From the IMG/VR virus record IMGVR_UViG_3300008108_000016, positions 93,808 through 157,807 of that record: 64,000 nucleotides of DNA. The stretch is one strand, 5' to 3'. Origin of the DNA: a virus. Each line of letters opens with the position of its first letter. Within the stretch, counting starts at the first letter, position 1. Shown in pieces: positions 34,373 through 42,672 of the stretch. The notes beneath the pieces are model-generated. The model ran no database searches. It was given only the letters and a program-made list of their open reading frames with translations, and had not been told where the DNA came from. The position numbers and the translations under genes are program-made.

Positions 34373-35915
34373 AATAATATATTATGGTAAGGTTATTTCA
34401 GTAAACGATCCAAAAGGTATCGGTCGTTTACGTATTGAACCTCAAACCGAGATAATAAAATATGTTTACCCAAATGATTTTGTGTTTGGTGTTGATGAAT
34501 GGACAAATAAAGATCCATTGTGTTTTCTTCCATTAATACCTTACTTTTTTTGGCAAACACCAAAAGTTGGTGAATTTGTTAATATAATTTACGCCAATAA
34601 AGAAGAAAGGTATGATGCAAACAAATTTTACATACAAGGCCCGGTATCAAGACCATGGAACAACAAATTTGAGGATTATACCAACTCACAATCTGTTATG
34701 GCAAGTGGTGAGAATTTTAAACAATCCGAATCAATAATTGATCCACAATCAGGTAAAGTTAGAGTTACTTTAGAAGGGGTATACCCAAAACCAGGAGATA
34801 ACGCTATTCTTGGTAGAGGTAGTAGTGATATTATTTTGGTTGAGAACGATCTTGATGGATCATCAAACGTATTAGTAAGATCAGGTAAATATTTAAGATC
34901 TGGTAATGATAATATTCCTGTGGTTAAAAATGATAAGAGAGGATTCTTCCAATTATCAAGTTATGAGTTAGAAAATATTGATGCGGGAACAAGTACTGTA
35001 ATAAGTGAAAATTATGAAGATATATCAACAAGTATGTACGTTGAGTGGTCAATTGACAATTTATCCTCAACCGCAACCACTTATGATTGTACAATCAATT
35101 TATATAAATTACCTAAAGATAATCAAAATACTAAAGTATCAAATATAAATGAGTCTATTGATGTTTTATCGGGTTTAACAATAAATCCACTTTACACATT
35201 ACAATTCACAGGAAAAACATTAGACGAATCATCCGAAATAGTTAATAACTTTATAAAAGGTGTTAATGAAGGTAAAATACAGATTCTTCCATATGTAAAT
35301 TATCCTGCGGGAAATAGTTTAAAAATGGATAATCAGTTTCCATTTTTTTATGGGCCTAAGAAAGAAACTTATTCTTATTTATTGAGTGATTTATCATTAA
35401 CACAGTTATCGGACTTATCTGCCAAATCAAAAGTTATAGAACTTTACAATAAAATAACTTTAAGTGAGGGTTATAAAGAAAAAGGGTCAGGTTTAGTATG
35501 GACTTATACCCCACCAAAATTAGGGATATTAAAAAATATTAGTATTACCGAAGTAAATAAAAGAGATTATCTTGTTAATCCAGTAACATATTCTGTTATG
35601 GGATCAGATAAGATTTATTTATTATCTCACAGATCTACAGACAAATTCACAATAGATTTAAAAGATACATTATATGGAATACCTCAATCAAAGTTGGCGG
35701 TAGAAATTGAGAACAAAACAAATTCAATGGTTAGAGGTGAAGAACTAATTGATCTTTTAAAACTAATTGTTAGATTTTTAACATCCCATGTTCATGCGTT
35801 TCCTGGTGTACAACCAACGCAGATATCTAAAGACGGGACGCAAATACAAGAGATCCTTTCCAAACTTGCAAATGCTGATAATACGATATTAAATAAAAAT
35901 ATTCGTATTAATTGA
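34359..35915 (+). CDS. Baseplate hub/spike protein with gp5-like OB fold
   Basis: 518 residues. Residues 1-110 fit the OB-fold of T4 gp5: YYGKVISVNDPKGIGRLRIE, then CFLPLIPYFFWQTPKVGEFV and NIIYANKEERYDANKFYIQG with PVSRPW. The C-terminus contains LIVRFLTSHVHAFPGVQPTQ, an H-x-H segment also common near the end of hub proteins. There is no lysozyme domain. The fold call rests on pattern only. In T4 this position anchors the tail needle. Confidence 0.65.
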   Translation: MEQNKIIYYGKVISVNDPKGIGRLRIEPQTEIIKYVYPNDFVFGVDEWTNKDPLCFLPLIPYFFWQTPKVGEFVNIIYANKEERYDANKFYIQGPVSRPWNNKFEDYTNSQSVMASGENFKQSESIIDPQSGKVRVTLEGVYPKPGDNAILGRGSSDIILVENDLDGSSNVLVRSGKYLRSGNDNIPVVKNDKRGFFQLSSYELENIDAGTSTVISENYEDISTSMYVEWSIDNLSSTATTYDCTINLYKLPKDNQNTKVSNINESIDVLSGLTINPLYTLQFTGKTLDESSEIVNNFIKGVNEGKIQILPYVNYPAGNSLKMDNQFPFFYGPKKETYSYLLSDLSLTQLSDLSAKSKVIELYNKITLSEGYKEKGSGLVWTYTPPKLGILKNISITEVNKRDYLVNPVTYSVMGSDKIYLLSHRSTDKFTIDLKDTLYGIPQSKLAVEIENKTNSMVRGEELIDLLKLIVRFLTSHVHAFPGVQPTQISKDGTQIQEILSKLANADNTILNKNIRIN

Positions 35916-35923
35916 TATTTATA
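35916..35923 (+). promoter_or_regulatory. Candidate late promoter core TATTTATA
   Basis: TATTTATA followed by TTAAAAA, 21 bases before the ATG at 35937. Confidence 0.55.
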
Positions 35924-35936
35924 TTAAAAAGTGTAA

Positions 35937-37403
35937 ATGTCAATTAATAATTCTTATTTCAGTAGAAACAATACAATAATATCCAATAGTTATACCAACA
36001 CAGGTAGAAACCCTGTTATGGAATTATTTTATGGTAATGGTGGTATTGCCAATCCTATTGGGTTTAGTCGTTTTATTTTTGATTTAGATTTAGATCTACT
36101 CAAAGAAAAATATAGTGATGGTACAATAGGTGATTGTAATAACAGTGTTGCTCATACATTAAGAATGACAAATACCTCATTCTTTGATAAAGATTTGTTA
36201 AATACATACACATCCACAGGTAGATTAAGAGCAACATCATTTGATTTAATTTTATTTAGAATACCATATAGAGATTTAGATCCTGATCAACCTCAAAATT
36301 GGGATGAAGGTGTGGGTTATGATTTTGCTGATTTATTAACACAAATACCAAGTGATAAGAATTATTCTGATAGACCGTCAAATTGGTATCAAACAACAAC
36401 CATAGGTACTTGGGAACAACCAGGTATATATAGTAATACAAATACAGGTGCATTTAATTACAACCAACTACAAATAGTTGACATTCATCACTTTGAATTT
36501 GGGGATGAAAACATTGAGTTCAATATGACTCAAGAAATAAACAATATATTAAATGGATCATTTGATAATCCTGTTGGTTGGGGTATTGCTTATTTACCTC
36601 AATTAGAAAACTTAACAGGAACAACAGGTACATATGAAGTTGGGTTTTTCACAAGACATACTCAAACATTTTATGAACCATTTTTGGAAACAACATATGA
36701 CGATTTGATTGATGACGATAGAAATACGTTTTCATTGGGTAAATCAAATAAACTTTATCTATATGTTTATGAAGATGGTGAATTTAAAAATTTAGACTCA
36801 AATCCACTTGTAACAATTAGTGATCAAAATGGGGATCCAATAACAGGATTGATTAATTTACCAAGTTGTAGAAAAACAAAAGGTATTTATGAAATTACTT
36901 TACCACCTTTTTCACCTGCGGCTTACAAAACACCTTGTATATTTACCGATACTTGGAGTAGTTTAAGTTTGAACGGGTTCCCAATGCCAACAGTTGAGAA
37001 TGAGTTCACAATATACCCACTAAAGAAATCAGTCCAAATTGGAACTGACTCTAAACAACCTGAAATGTATGGTTTTGATTATTACGGGATAAAACAAGAT
37101 GAGAAAATATTAAACACCGATGTTAGAAAAGTTGGTGTTATTATTAAAAAGGCATATACAACAAATCATATGTTACAACCAAATGTATCTGCATATTATA
37201 GAGTATATGTTAAAGAGGGGTCAACAGAAGTTCAAGTTCAAGATTGGACAAGAATTAATAGAACACCAAATGAATATTATTTCATTTTTGATACAAGAGA
37301 TAAAATACCTAATGAATATTTTATTGATCTAAAGGTTACTTCTTCGGGTGAGGTAAATACTTATAAAAAACAGATTAAGTTTCAAATAGTTAATCGCAAA
37401 TAA
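35937..37403 (+). CDS. Virion structural protein (baseplate/tail)
   Basis: 488 residues, beta-rich. N-terminal part (SRFIFDLDLDLLKEKYSDGT, TLRMTNTSFFDKDLLN) resembles carbohydrate-binding or DNRLRE-like modules, and the rest is made of Ig-like units (TKGIYEITLPPFSPAAYKTP, YYRVYVKEGSTEVQVQDWTR). No signal peptide or catalytic motif. It is preceded by a TATTTATA element and lies in the baseplate block. Confidence 0.65.
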   Translation: MSINNSYFSRNNTIISNSYTNTGRNPVMELFYGNGGIANPIGFSRFIFDLDLDLLKEKYSDGTIGDCNNSVAHTLRMTNTSFFDKDLLNTYTSTGRLRATSFDLILFRIPYRDLDPDQPQNWDEGVGYDFADLLTQIPSDKNYSDRPSNWYQTTTIGTWEQPGIYSNTNTGAFNYNQLQIVDIHHFEFGDENIEFNMTQEINNILNGSFDNPVGWGIAYLPQLENLTGTTGTYEVGFFTRHTQTFYEPFLETTYDDLIDDDRNTFSLGKSNKLYLYVYEDGEFKNLDSNPLVTISDQNGDPITGLINLPSCRKTKGIYEITLPPFSPAAYKTPCIFTDTWSSLSLNGFPMPTVENEFTIYPLKKSVQIGTDSKQPEMYGFDYYGIKQDEKILNTDVRKVGVIIKKAYTTNHMLQPNVSAYYRVYVKEGSTEVQVQDWTRINRTPNEYYFIFDTRDKIPNEYFIDLKVTSSGEVNTYKKQIKFQIVNRK

Positions 37404-37415
37404 AATTAATTAAGA

Positions 37416-37423
37416 TATTTATA
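37416..37423 (+). promoter_or_regulatory. Candidate late promoter core TATTTATA (with TATAAATA overlap)
   Basis: TATTTATAAATAAAA. The sequence contains both TATTTATA and the T4 late consensus TATAAATA (37420-37427) on the sense strand, 22 bases before the ATG at 37438. Confidence 0.6.
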
Positions 37424-37437
37424 AATAAAAAGAAATT

Positions 37438-38043
37438 ATGGGCATTTATTTTGTAACAGATTGTTTTAGTGGTAATACATATGAAGTTGACTTTGGGTCT
37501 TTTGAGGTCAACCCATTAGAGGTGTGGTCATTCTCAGGTGTTGGTGGTACATTATATTGTGGAACTATTAATGAGGGCGAACAACCAACCGTATCCGAAT
37601 ATACCGGTATAACACAATATACTGATTGTTATGATTGTTTTACTGGAAGTGGAATTAGTGTTTTAATGGAAGAATGTAATAGTCTATTTGGTTATTATCA
37701 AAATCCTTCATTTTTCACATCTATTCCTAATATTGGTGATGTTTATAAATTTTGCTCACCGTTTGAGTCGGCCGATTGTTATTGTTTTAAAGTTTTAGGA
37801 TTTGCGTTTGGTGAGAGTATTGATCCTATTTACGCTGGTGGGCCGTTTACCGATTGTTTTACTTGTCAAAACCCACCTACTAGTGCAGGAACAGAGGTTT
37901 TCTTATGTGAGCAAATATGTACAGAATCAGGAACAACAGTAGTAAGTGTGGTTGCTCCTCACCCAGTATGGACTAATGGTTACGGAGGTGAAGTAACTCA
38001 ATTAAATATGATTACCCTTGGTGGTAATGGATTAAACTCGTAA
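37438..38043 (+). CDS. Cys-rich small virion protein
   Basis: 201 residues with paired-Cys units of the type YTDCYDCF, ADCYCFKVLGF and FTDCFTCQ at about 50-60 residue spacing, suggesting three related small domains. No transmembrane segment. The Cys density is like that of the LamG-like protein at 8005. The gene has its own late-type promoter element. Function unknown, probably virion. Confidence 0.6.
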   Translation: MGIYFVTDCFSGNTYEVDFGSFEVNPLEVWSFSGVGGTLYCGTINEGEQPTVSEYTGITQYTDCYDCFTGSGISVLMEECNSLFGYYQNPSFFTSIPNIGDVYKFCSPFESADCYCFKVLGFAFGESIDPIYAGGPFTDCFTCQNPPTSAGTEVFLCEQICTESGTTVVSVVAPHPVWTNGYGGEVTQLNMITLGGNGLNS

Positions 38044-38047
38044 TAAC

Positions 38048-38527
38048 ATGAAGAAAATAATTAATTTAACCGAATCAGATTTAAATAGGATTATAAAAAG
38101 AGTTCTTAATGAAGGTAATGAAGAAAGCAATCGTTATATGTTTTTCTCAAATCTACAACAAATACGAAGACAATGTGATATGTTATTAGAAATGGATCAA
38201 TCTATGATTGAGGGAATTCTTGAAAACGGTCATGATTGGGCTCAAGACCATATTGCTGAAGCAAAAAACAATATGGATCAGGTATTTGATTTTCTTATGA
38301 ATGAAACTAAAAATGATGATATGTCCATGGATTATGATGATGACATGGTCATGATGGAAGGTCGTAAGAAAACAGGTACAAAGTTGTGTGCTAGAGGTAT
38401 CGCTTCAGCCAAGGCTAAATATGATGTTCACCCCTCTGCCTATAGTAATGGACACGCTGTTCAAGTTTGTAAAGGAAAGATTAAAGGTTTGGACGGGAAA
38501 AAAAGATGTTCAGGTGCTTTTTGTTAA
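38048..38527 (+). CDS. Probable head-packaged protein with capsid-targeting-like tag
   Basis: 159 residues. Residues 1-22 end in TESDLNRIIKRVLNE and match the N-termini at 46109 and 46469. I read this as a capsid-targeting tag cleaved after Glu22. The middle is acidic and Met/Asp-rich. The C-terminus (KLCARGIASAKAKYDVHPSA, CKGKIKGLDGKKRCSGAFC) is a Cys-containing basic domain of a type seen in other phage and algal-virus proteins (DUF5872-like, uncertain). A small basic domain would suit DNA binding inside the head. Confidence 0.7.
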   Translation: MKKIINLTESDLNRIIKRVLNEGNEESNRYMFFSNLQQIRRQCDMLLEMDQSMIEGILENGHDWAQDHIAEAKNNMDQVFDFLMNETKNDDMSMDYDDDMVMMEGRKKTGTKLCARGIASAKAKYDVHPSAYSNGHAVQVCKGKIKGLDGKKRCSGAFC

Positions 38528-38573
38528 TTTGACTTTTTAACTACAATTTACTTATATTTAAAACAAAAAAGAT

Positions 38574-39005
38574 ATGAGTAAAGTCGGTAAATGGTTTTCA
38601 AGAGTAGTAAAACGTACAAAAATGAAGTTTTATTTGTGGTCAAAAGGAGTTTCAATTGCCCCACAATATGAAGAGAAACCGTCATTGTACGAAAAAGTAT
38701 CATTCAAAATTTGTTTAAAATGTATCAATCATAAAGACTCTGAATTCATGATTGATCCGATCACCGATAAAAGATACATTAGAAATGATGAATTAAGTAT
38801 TTTTATTACTCTATCAGAGAATAGAGTTGATATAACTAATCACGTTTATCATTATAGTGTAAAATTAACCAATAGAGATTGGTCAAGAATTCTATTCATA
38901 TTTGATAAAGAAACAAATAAAAGAAGAGTTGATATGGAAAATACTGTGAATTCTCAAATTAAGAATTCACTTAATGATGTGTATGAAAGAATATCAAAAA
39001 TGTAA
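38574..39005 (+). CDS. Hypothetical protein
   Basis: 143 residues; basic N-terminus (KWFSRVVKRTKMKFYLWSKG), then a compact alpha/beta part with two Cys (FKICLKCINHKDSEF) and TLSENRVDITNHVYHYSVKL. No known domain. It is preceded by TTTG at 38528 and TATATTTA at 38553, a weak host-type promoter. Its end is 2 bases from the convergent gene at 39008. Confidence 0.65.
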   Translation: MSKVGKWFSRVVKRTKMKFYLWSKGVSIAPQYEEKPSLYEKVSFKICLKCINHKDSEFMIDPITDKRYIRNDELSIFITLSENRVDITNHVYHYSVKLTNRDWSRILFIFDKETNKRRVDMENTVNSQIKNSLNDVYERISKM

Positions 39006-39007
39006 TT

Positions 39008-39946
39008 TTACTTTCTTAATTCAGATAATATTAATTGAATTAATTCTGATTCAGTTATTCTAATTACATTTTCATTTGTACTCTTTTTTGGTTTATAAGA
39101 AGTCATTATTGGTTTTTGACCTTTACCTGTTTGGGTATCCTTTTTCTCGGCTTTTCTTTTTTGTTGGCAAGCAGATCTTTTTTCACTATCACTCATTTTA
39201 CCCGCAACACCAGCGGCACGACATTTAGGATACGCCCCCTTACTTGTATCAGGTCTTCCACAAGGAGGATGTTTTCCATCAACTTTCCTACAAATATTTA
39301 CCCAAGGCCCTTTTGGTTGTTTGGATCCTTTTGGTTTTTTCTTTTTGCCAAACCAAACGGCAAGATCTTCATTAATGGTATGAACGTCATGTTCTTCTTG
39401 TTTAAAAGTCCCATCTGAATTTTTTTCCCAAACACCAACTTGTTTTTTTATATTATTTTTCATTGTTTTTTTCTTTTTTTCATGATTTACTTTAATATCC
39501 ACAAAATCCGTAAATGGTGCTAAAGTATGGTTTTTCCATTTCTTTAAACCCAATTCTATTGGCCCTGTATATTCACCAGCAGAGATTGATGTTGTATTTT
39601 CTTTTAATGGAACTATTTTTTTACCTTTACCCGGTGTTGGGTTTATTATATTACCATCATCATCGGATGAGGTTGATTCAGGATGTTTTTTTATAAAATT
39701 TTGGATTTTTGATGCCTGTTTTTCTAATTTACTAATTTGACCTCTTCTTAAATCCCAACTATGGTCATAACTATCATATTGCACAAGTGGACTTTTATAA
39801 TCTGAAACAGATACATTAAAAGGATCTAATGAAGATTTTTCAAAGGGTCTTAATCCAGCGGTTAAAGGTGCAATATATGTTCCTCTAGATCCGCTAGTTG
39901 ATGTTGCTTCAAACAACACTCTTTTAATAATTTCCTTTATATTCAT
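39008..39946 (-). CDS. Virion/head-associated protein with tags at both ends
   Basis: 312 residues from the ATG at 39946; the longer frame to 40033 has no good start and runs into the divergent gene. N-terminus MNIKEIIKRVLFE then ATSTSG fits the proposed cleavage tag. The C-terminus ends in NVIRITESELIQLILSELRK, a second copy of the tag-like helix. Between them, KGPWVNICRKVDGKHPPCGR and KGAYPKCRAAGVAGKMSDSE form a small Cys domain like DUF5872, seen in phage and giant-virus proteins. Probably packaged in the head. Confidence 0.68.
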   Translation of the reverse strand: MNIKEIIKRVLFEATSTSGSRGTYIAPLTAGLRPFEKSSLDPFNVSVSDYKSPLVQYDSYDHSWDLRRGQISKLEKQASKIQNFIKKHPESTSSDDDGNIINPTPGKGKKIVPLKENTTSISAGEYTGPIELGLKKWKNHTLAPFTDFVDIKVNHEKKKKTMKNNIKKQVGVWEKNSDGTFKQEEHDVHTINEDLAVWFGKKKKPKGSKQPKGPWVNICRKVDGKHPPCGRPDTSKGAYPKCRAAGVAGKMSDSEKRSACQQKRKAEKKDTQTGKGQKPIMTSYKPKKSTNENVIRITESELIQLILSELRK

Positions 39947-39964
39947 AAAATAGTTAACTATACT

Positions 39965-39972
39965 TATAAATA
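39965..39972 (-). promoter_or_regulatory. Candidate late promoter core TATTTATA
   Basis: TATTTATA on the minus strand, 26 bases before the ATG at 39946. The plus strand reads TATAAATA towards the gene at 39988, so it may serve both directions. Confidence 0.45.
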
Positions 39973-39987
39973 TAAAACTATTGATAA

Positions 39988-40203
39988 ATGGAAGAAAATA
40001 ATATTGAAATATATGGTAATTTATTCGGATCAATTAATCTTTTGTCTGAAGATCACTTAGATATGATATTATCTACTATGGATAAAGAACACTCAATTTA
40101 TTATTTGGTTGAGTCAGTTAAATCGGCTCATAAAAAAGGTGCTTTTACTTTAGGTGAATCTGAAGTAATATCTAAATCAATTAGAATCCTTTCTAAGGGA
40201 TAA
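39988..40203 (+). CDS. Small hypothetical protein
   Basis: 71 residues, helical (INLLSEDHLDMILSTMDKEH, YLVESVKSAHKKGAFTLGES). Its start is 42 bases from the divergent 39946 start with TATAAATA between. Its 3' end overlaps the convergent membrane-protein gene by 27 bases. No domain recognised. Confidence 0.6.
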   Translation: MEENNIEIYGNLFGSINLLSEDHLDMILSTMDKEHSIYYLVESVKSAHKKGAFTLGESEVISKSIRILSKG

Positions 40204-40644
40204 TTTCCTTACGTATAACAACATATTTAGATGAAAGAGACATAAGACCTCAATTGACCATGTTTCCATCCAATACATCCCAAAAAAAGACCATATAGGA
40301 ATTGACATTAGATATAATGCGGAATAAAATTTAAATCGTTTGGTCTCAAATAGTGGGAACAAACAAGAAATAAAAAATAATACCGCCAAAACATTATGTA
40401 TATCTTTAAATTGAGACACGGAAAAGGCGGTTAAAAATAATAATAACACCGAAGAAATTTTCCACTTTGGTAAATCAAAAAAGAAATAACTAACACAAGC
40501 ATTTGTTATTATAAATAAAGGTTGGAGAATGGTTTCCCAAGATGATGAAATGGATGGAATATCTCCACATACCCAATAAATTATAAAAGGTTGTAACATA
40601 GCCATTAAAACTACAAACAACCTTCTATAATAATCAAATAACAT
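40177..40644 (-). CDS. Polytopic membrane protein
   Basis: 155 residues with four to five transmembrane helices (LFVVLMAMLQPFIIYWVCG, FIITNACVSYFFF, VLLLFLTAFSVSQF, VLAVLFFISCLFPLF, MSIPIWSFFGMYW). It follows the T9SS cargo gene directly (1-base overlap), so they are co-expressed. No known transporter or holin signature; holins are usually shorter. Possibly a host-derived gene carried as cargo. Confidence 0.7.
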   Translation of the reverse strand: MLFDYYRRLFVVLMAMLQPFIIYWVCGDIPSISSSWETILQPLFIITNACVSYFFFDLPKWKISSVLLLFLTAFSVSQFKDIHNVLAVLFFISCLFPLFETKRFKFYSALYLMSIPIWSFFGMYWMETWSIEVLCLFHLNMLLYVRKLSLRKDSN

Positions 40645-41777
40645 TACCTCATTCTTTTAATTGTTGATCCGTCCTCATAAACTTCAATTATTACTCCAAC
40701 ATAATTTTCATCAATTTCTTGACCCAATAAGTTAATTATTTTAACCAATTTTTTTCCAGTATTTCTGTTATCAATCGCAATAGGTCCGTATATCTTAAAA
40801 TTACCATCAGTATCCACTTGAGTTATTCTATAGTAATTAATATCCCTTTGAAAATTATTATCTAAAAAATTATAACTAATAAGTTGATTACTATTCCCCG
40901 CACCAAGTTTCTGACCAATTACCGAATTCTCATTAAATTCCCCTGTTGTTGATCTCTCAATCAAATAATAATCAGAGTTTTGTTCAGATGCCGTTTTCCA
41001 TGTTAAAAGATTACCGTGATCTGTTGATATACCCTCAAAAGAAATAAGCTCAACAGGTAACGGATCAATTTCAAGTAATTCAATATTATCTATCCACCAT
41101 TCTTCACCAACAGAATTTACCCGACATAAAATATCAATCGCAACTTGTGTAATATTTGGTTGTAAATTTAATGTAATAAAAGTTAATCCATTACTTAAAA
41201 TAGGGGGGTTAGTGGTTGTACCTGCAGGGGATTGATATATATCACCAGCAGGAAATAAAGAATTTGTAAATGATCCGTTTGCGGTATGAATAACCGATCC
41301 CGTGGCGTTATAACCCCAAAGAGCATTAGTGTTACCTCTAATTCTAAGTTCAGAAAAATAATTTACACCTCCGTCTGTTGATACTTGAACCTCAACAAAA
41401 TCCGTTCCATCTACCCCTCTTGATGTGGATGAGGGAGAAAAAAAAGAGTAAGATGCAAGTCTAAATTTAAGTTGATATAATCTATTTGGGTTTAATCCTG
41501 TTACATTTGGTAAAACATACCAGTTTTGCTCAATTCCTGAACTTCCATTTCCATCACCATATAAAAGAGCACTCTCGTTTGATGTCACTGATGCATTTGT
41601 TGCCCATCCTGAAAACCCACCAGCATTAAAAAGAGCACCCCCAATTGGGGTCACTGGGGTTAAAAACGCCCAATATCCTGCCCAATTCCATGTTTCCATG
41701 TAATCATATCTAATTAATGTTTGAGAGTTTGATGTTATTGAAATAAACAAGAATAAATAAAGTAATAAATTTTTCAT
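40644..41777 (-). CDS. Secreted protein with T9SS type A C-terminal sorting domain
   Basis: 377 residues. Signal peptide 1-18 (KNLLLYLFLFISITSNS, then Gln). Residues about 20-235 form a jelly-roll-like domain with WYVLPNVTGLNPNRLYQLKF and WWIDNIELLEIDPLPVELIS. The next module, LLTWKTASEQNSDYYLIERS to YYRITQVDTDGNFKIYGPIA, is the Fn3-like unit usual in Bacteroidetes surface proteins. The last 35 residues (KKLVKIINLLGQEIDENYVG, then VIIEVYEDGSTIKRMR) match type A T9SS sorting domains, which direct export and surface anchoring. In a phage genome this is striking and marks the host as T9SS-positive. Confidence 0.88.
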   Translation of the reverse strand: MKNLLLYLFLFISITSNSQTLIRYDYMETWNWAGYWAFLTPVTPIGGALFNAGGFSGWATNASVTSNESALLYGDGNGSSGIEQNWYVLPNVTGLNPNRLYQLKFRLASYSFFSPSSTSRGVDGTDFVEVQVSTDGGVNYFSELRIRGNTNALWGYNATGSVIHTANGSFTNSLFPAGDIYQSPAGTTTNPPILSNGLTFITLNLQPNITQVAIDILCRVNSVGEEWWIDNIELLEIDPLPVELISFEGISTDHGNLLTWKTASEQNSDYYLIERSTTGEFNENSVIGQKLGAGNSNQLISYNFLDNNFQRDINYYRITQVDTDGNFKIYGPIAIDNRNTGKKLVKIINLLGQEIDENYVGVIIEVYEDGSTIKRMR

Positions 41778-41881
41778 TTTAAAAGATTTTATATTATATA
41801 AGTATAAACGTAAAAATAAAATTTGATAGTTTAAATAGGTTTTAGTTCTTTAATGTTTAAATCCCATTTATTATTTATCAT

Positions 41882-42565
41882 TTATAAAATAACTTTGTTA
41901 GATTTACGTATATTTTCATCACCCCACAAAGGTTGGAGGTTTGATAACGACCAACATTTCATAAATTCACCATCACCAATCTCCTTGATGTCAAAAGATG
42001 ATATGGGTAAAATGTGATCAACGTGCCATTCACCATAGTTGTCCCAAGTCATTTTATCTGTGAATTTATTTTCTAAATGATTAATCAAATCATCGGTCGT
42101 GTATTTTAAAATATCAAAATAGTGTCCATTCTTTTTTACATTATTTTCTTTTAATACTTGATAAATAGCAGTTCTGAAATTGTTTATTAATTTATAGAGG
42201 GGATCGTTTGCTTTTTTTGTTTTTTCATAGGTTCTTTTTACCTCACGGATTCTGTCAATATTTTTTTCACGGTATTCTTTTAGATATTGTTTTCTATGTT
42301 CTTTGTTTTGTTCGTACCAGTTTTTTGATTTCTGAGATAAATATTCTTTATTACTATCTCTCCATTTTTTATCCGCAATTTTTCTACCCCCGATAAATCT
42401 TCTACCATATTGTCCCAATACAACTCCATTTTCTTTTAGTATCCTTAAAATTGTTGGTTTACTTAAACCAGTCCTTAAAGATATTGTATGAGACCCTAAC
42501 ATTTCTTCATTATACATTTTAAGTATAATAGATAATTCTTCTTTAGTAGGGTCGTATTTTTTCAT
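41882..42565 (-). CDS. HNH homing endonuclease
   Basis: 227 residues. N-terminal HTH (res. 28-48, LRTGLSKPTILRILKENGV), then a long charged linker (res. 65-120) and an HNH nuclease: EWHVDHILPISSF (His181, Asp183, His184), SLSNLQPLW with Asn209, and ENIRKSNK (217-224). Its HTH is related to that of the Vsr-type endonuclease at 13173 although the nuclease domains differ. It lies just downstream of the major capsid gene, beyond a terminator. A stand-alone mobile gene. Confidence 0.92.
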   Translation of the reverse strand: MKKYDPTKEELSIILKMYNEEMLGSHTISLRTGLSKPTILRILKENGVVLGQYGRRFIGGRKIADKKWRDSNKEYLSQKSKNWYEQNKEHRKQYLKEYREKNIDRIREVKRTYEKTKKANDPLYKLINNFRTAIYQVLKENNVKKNGHYFDILKYTTDDLINHLENKFTDKMTWDNYGEWHVDHILPISSFDIKEIGDGEFMKCWSLSNLQPLWGDENIRKSNKVIL

Positions 42566-42569
42566 ATAC

Positions 42570-42577
42570 TATAAATA
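42570..42577 (-). promoter_or_regulatory. Candidate late promoter core TATTTATA
   Basis: TATTTATA 12 bases before the ATG of the HNH endonuclease at 42565. Confidence 0.45.
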
Positions 42578-42622
42578 TAAGAAACTTTACCAAAAAAACT
42601 ATAGTTCTATTATAGAAAATAA

Positions 42623-42650
42623 AAAAAGGTTAGATTTCTCTAACCTTTTT
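42623..42650. terminator. Bidirectional-type terminator after the capsid gene
   Basis: Stem AAAAAGGTTAGA / TCTAACCTTTTT with a 4-base loop (TTTC), A-run on one side and T-run on the other. It lies 23 bases after the stop of the major capsid gene and separates it from the HNH gene. Confidence 0.85.
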
Positions 42651-42672
42651 CTTATTCTATTTTAAGATTTGA

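Noticed and set aside
40177-40644. Membrane protein as a holin
   Set aside because: It has four to five hydrophobic helices and is coupled to a T9SS cargo, with no endolysin gene next to it.
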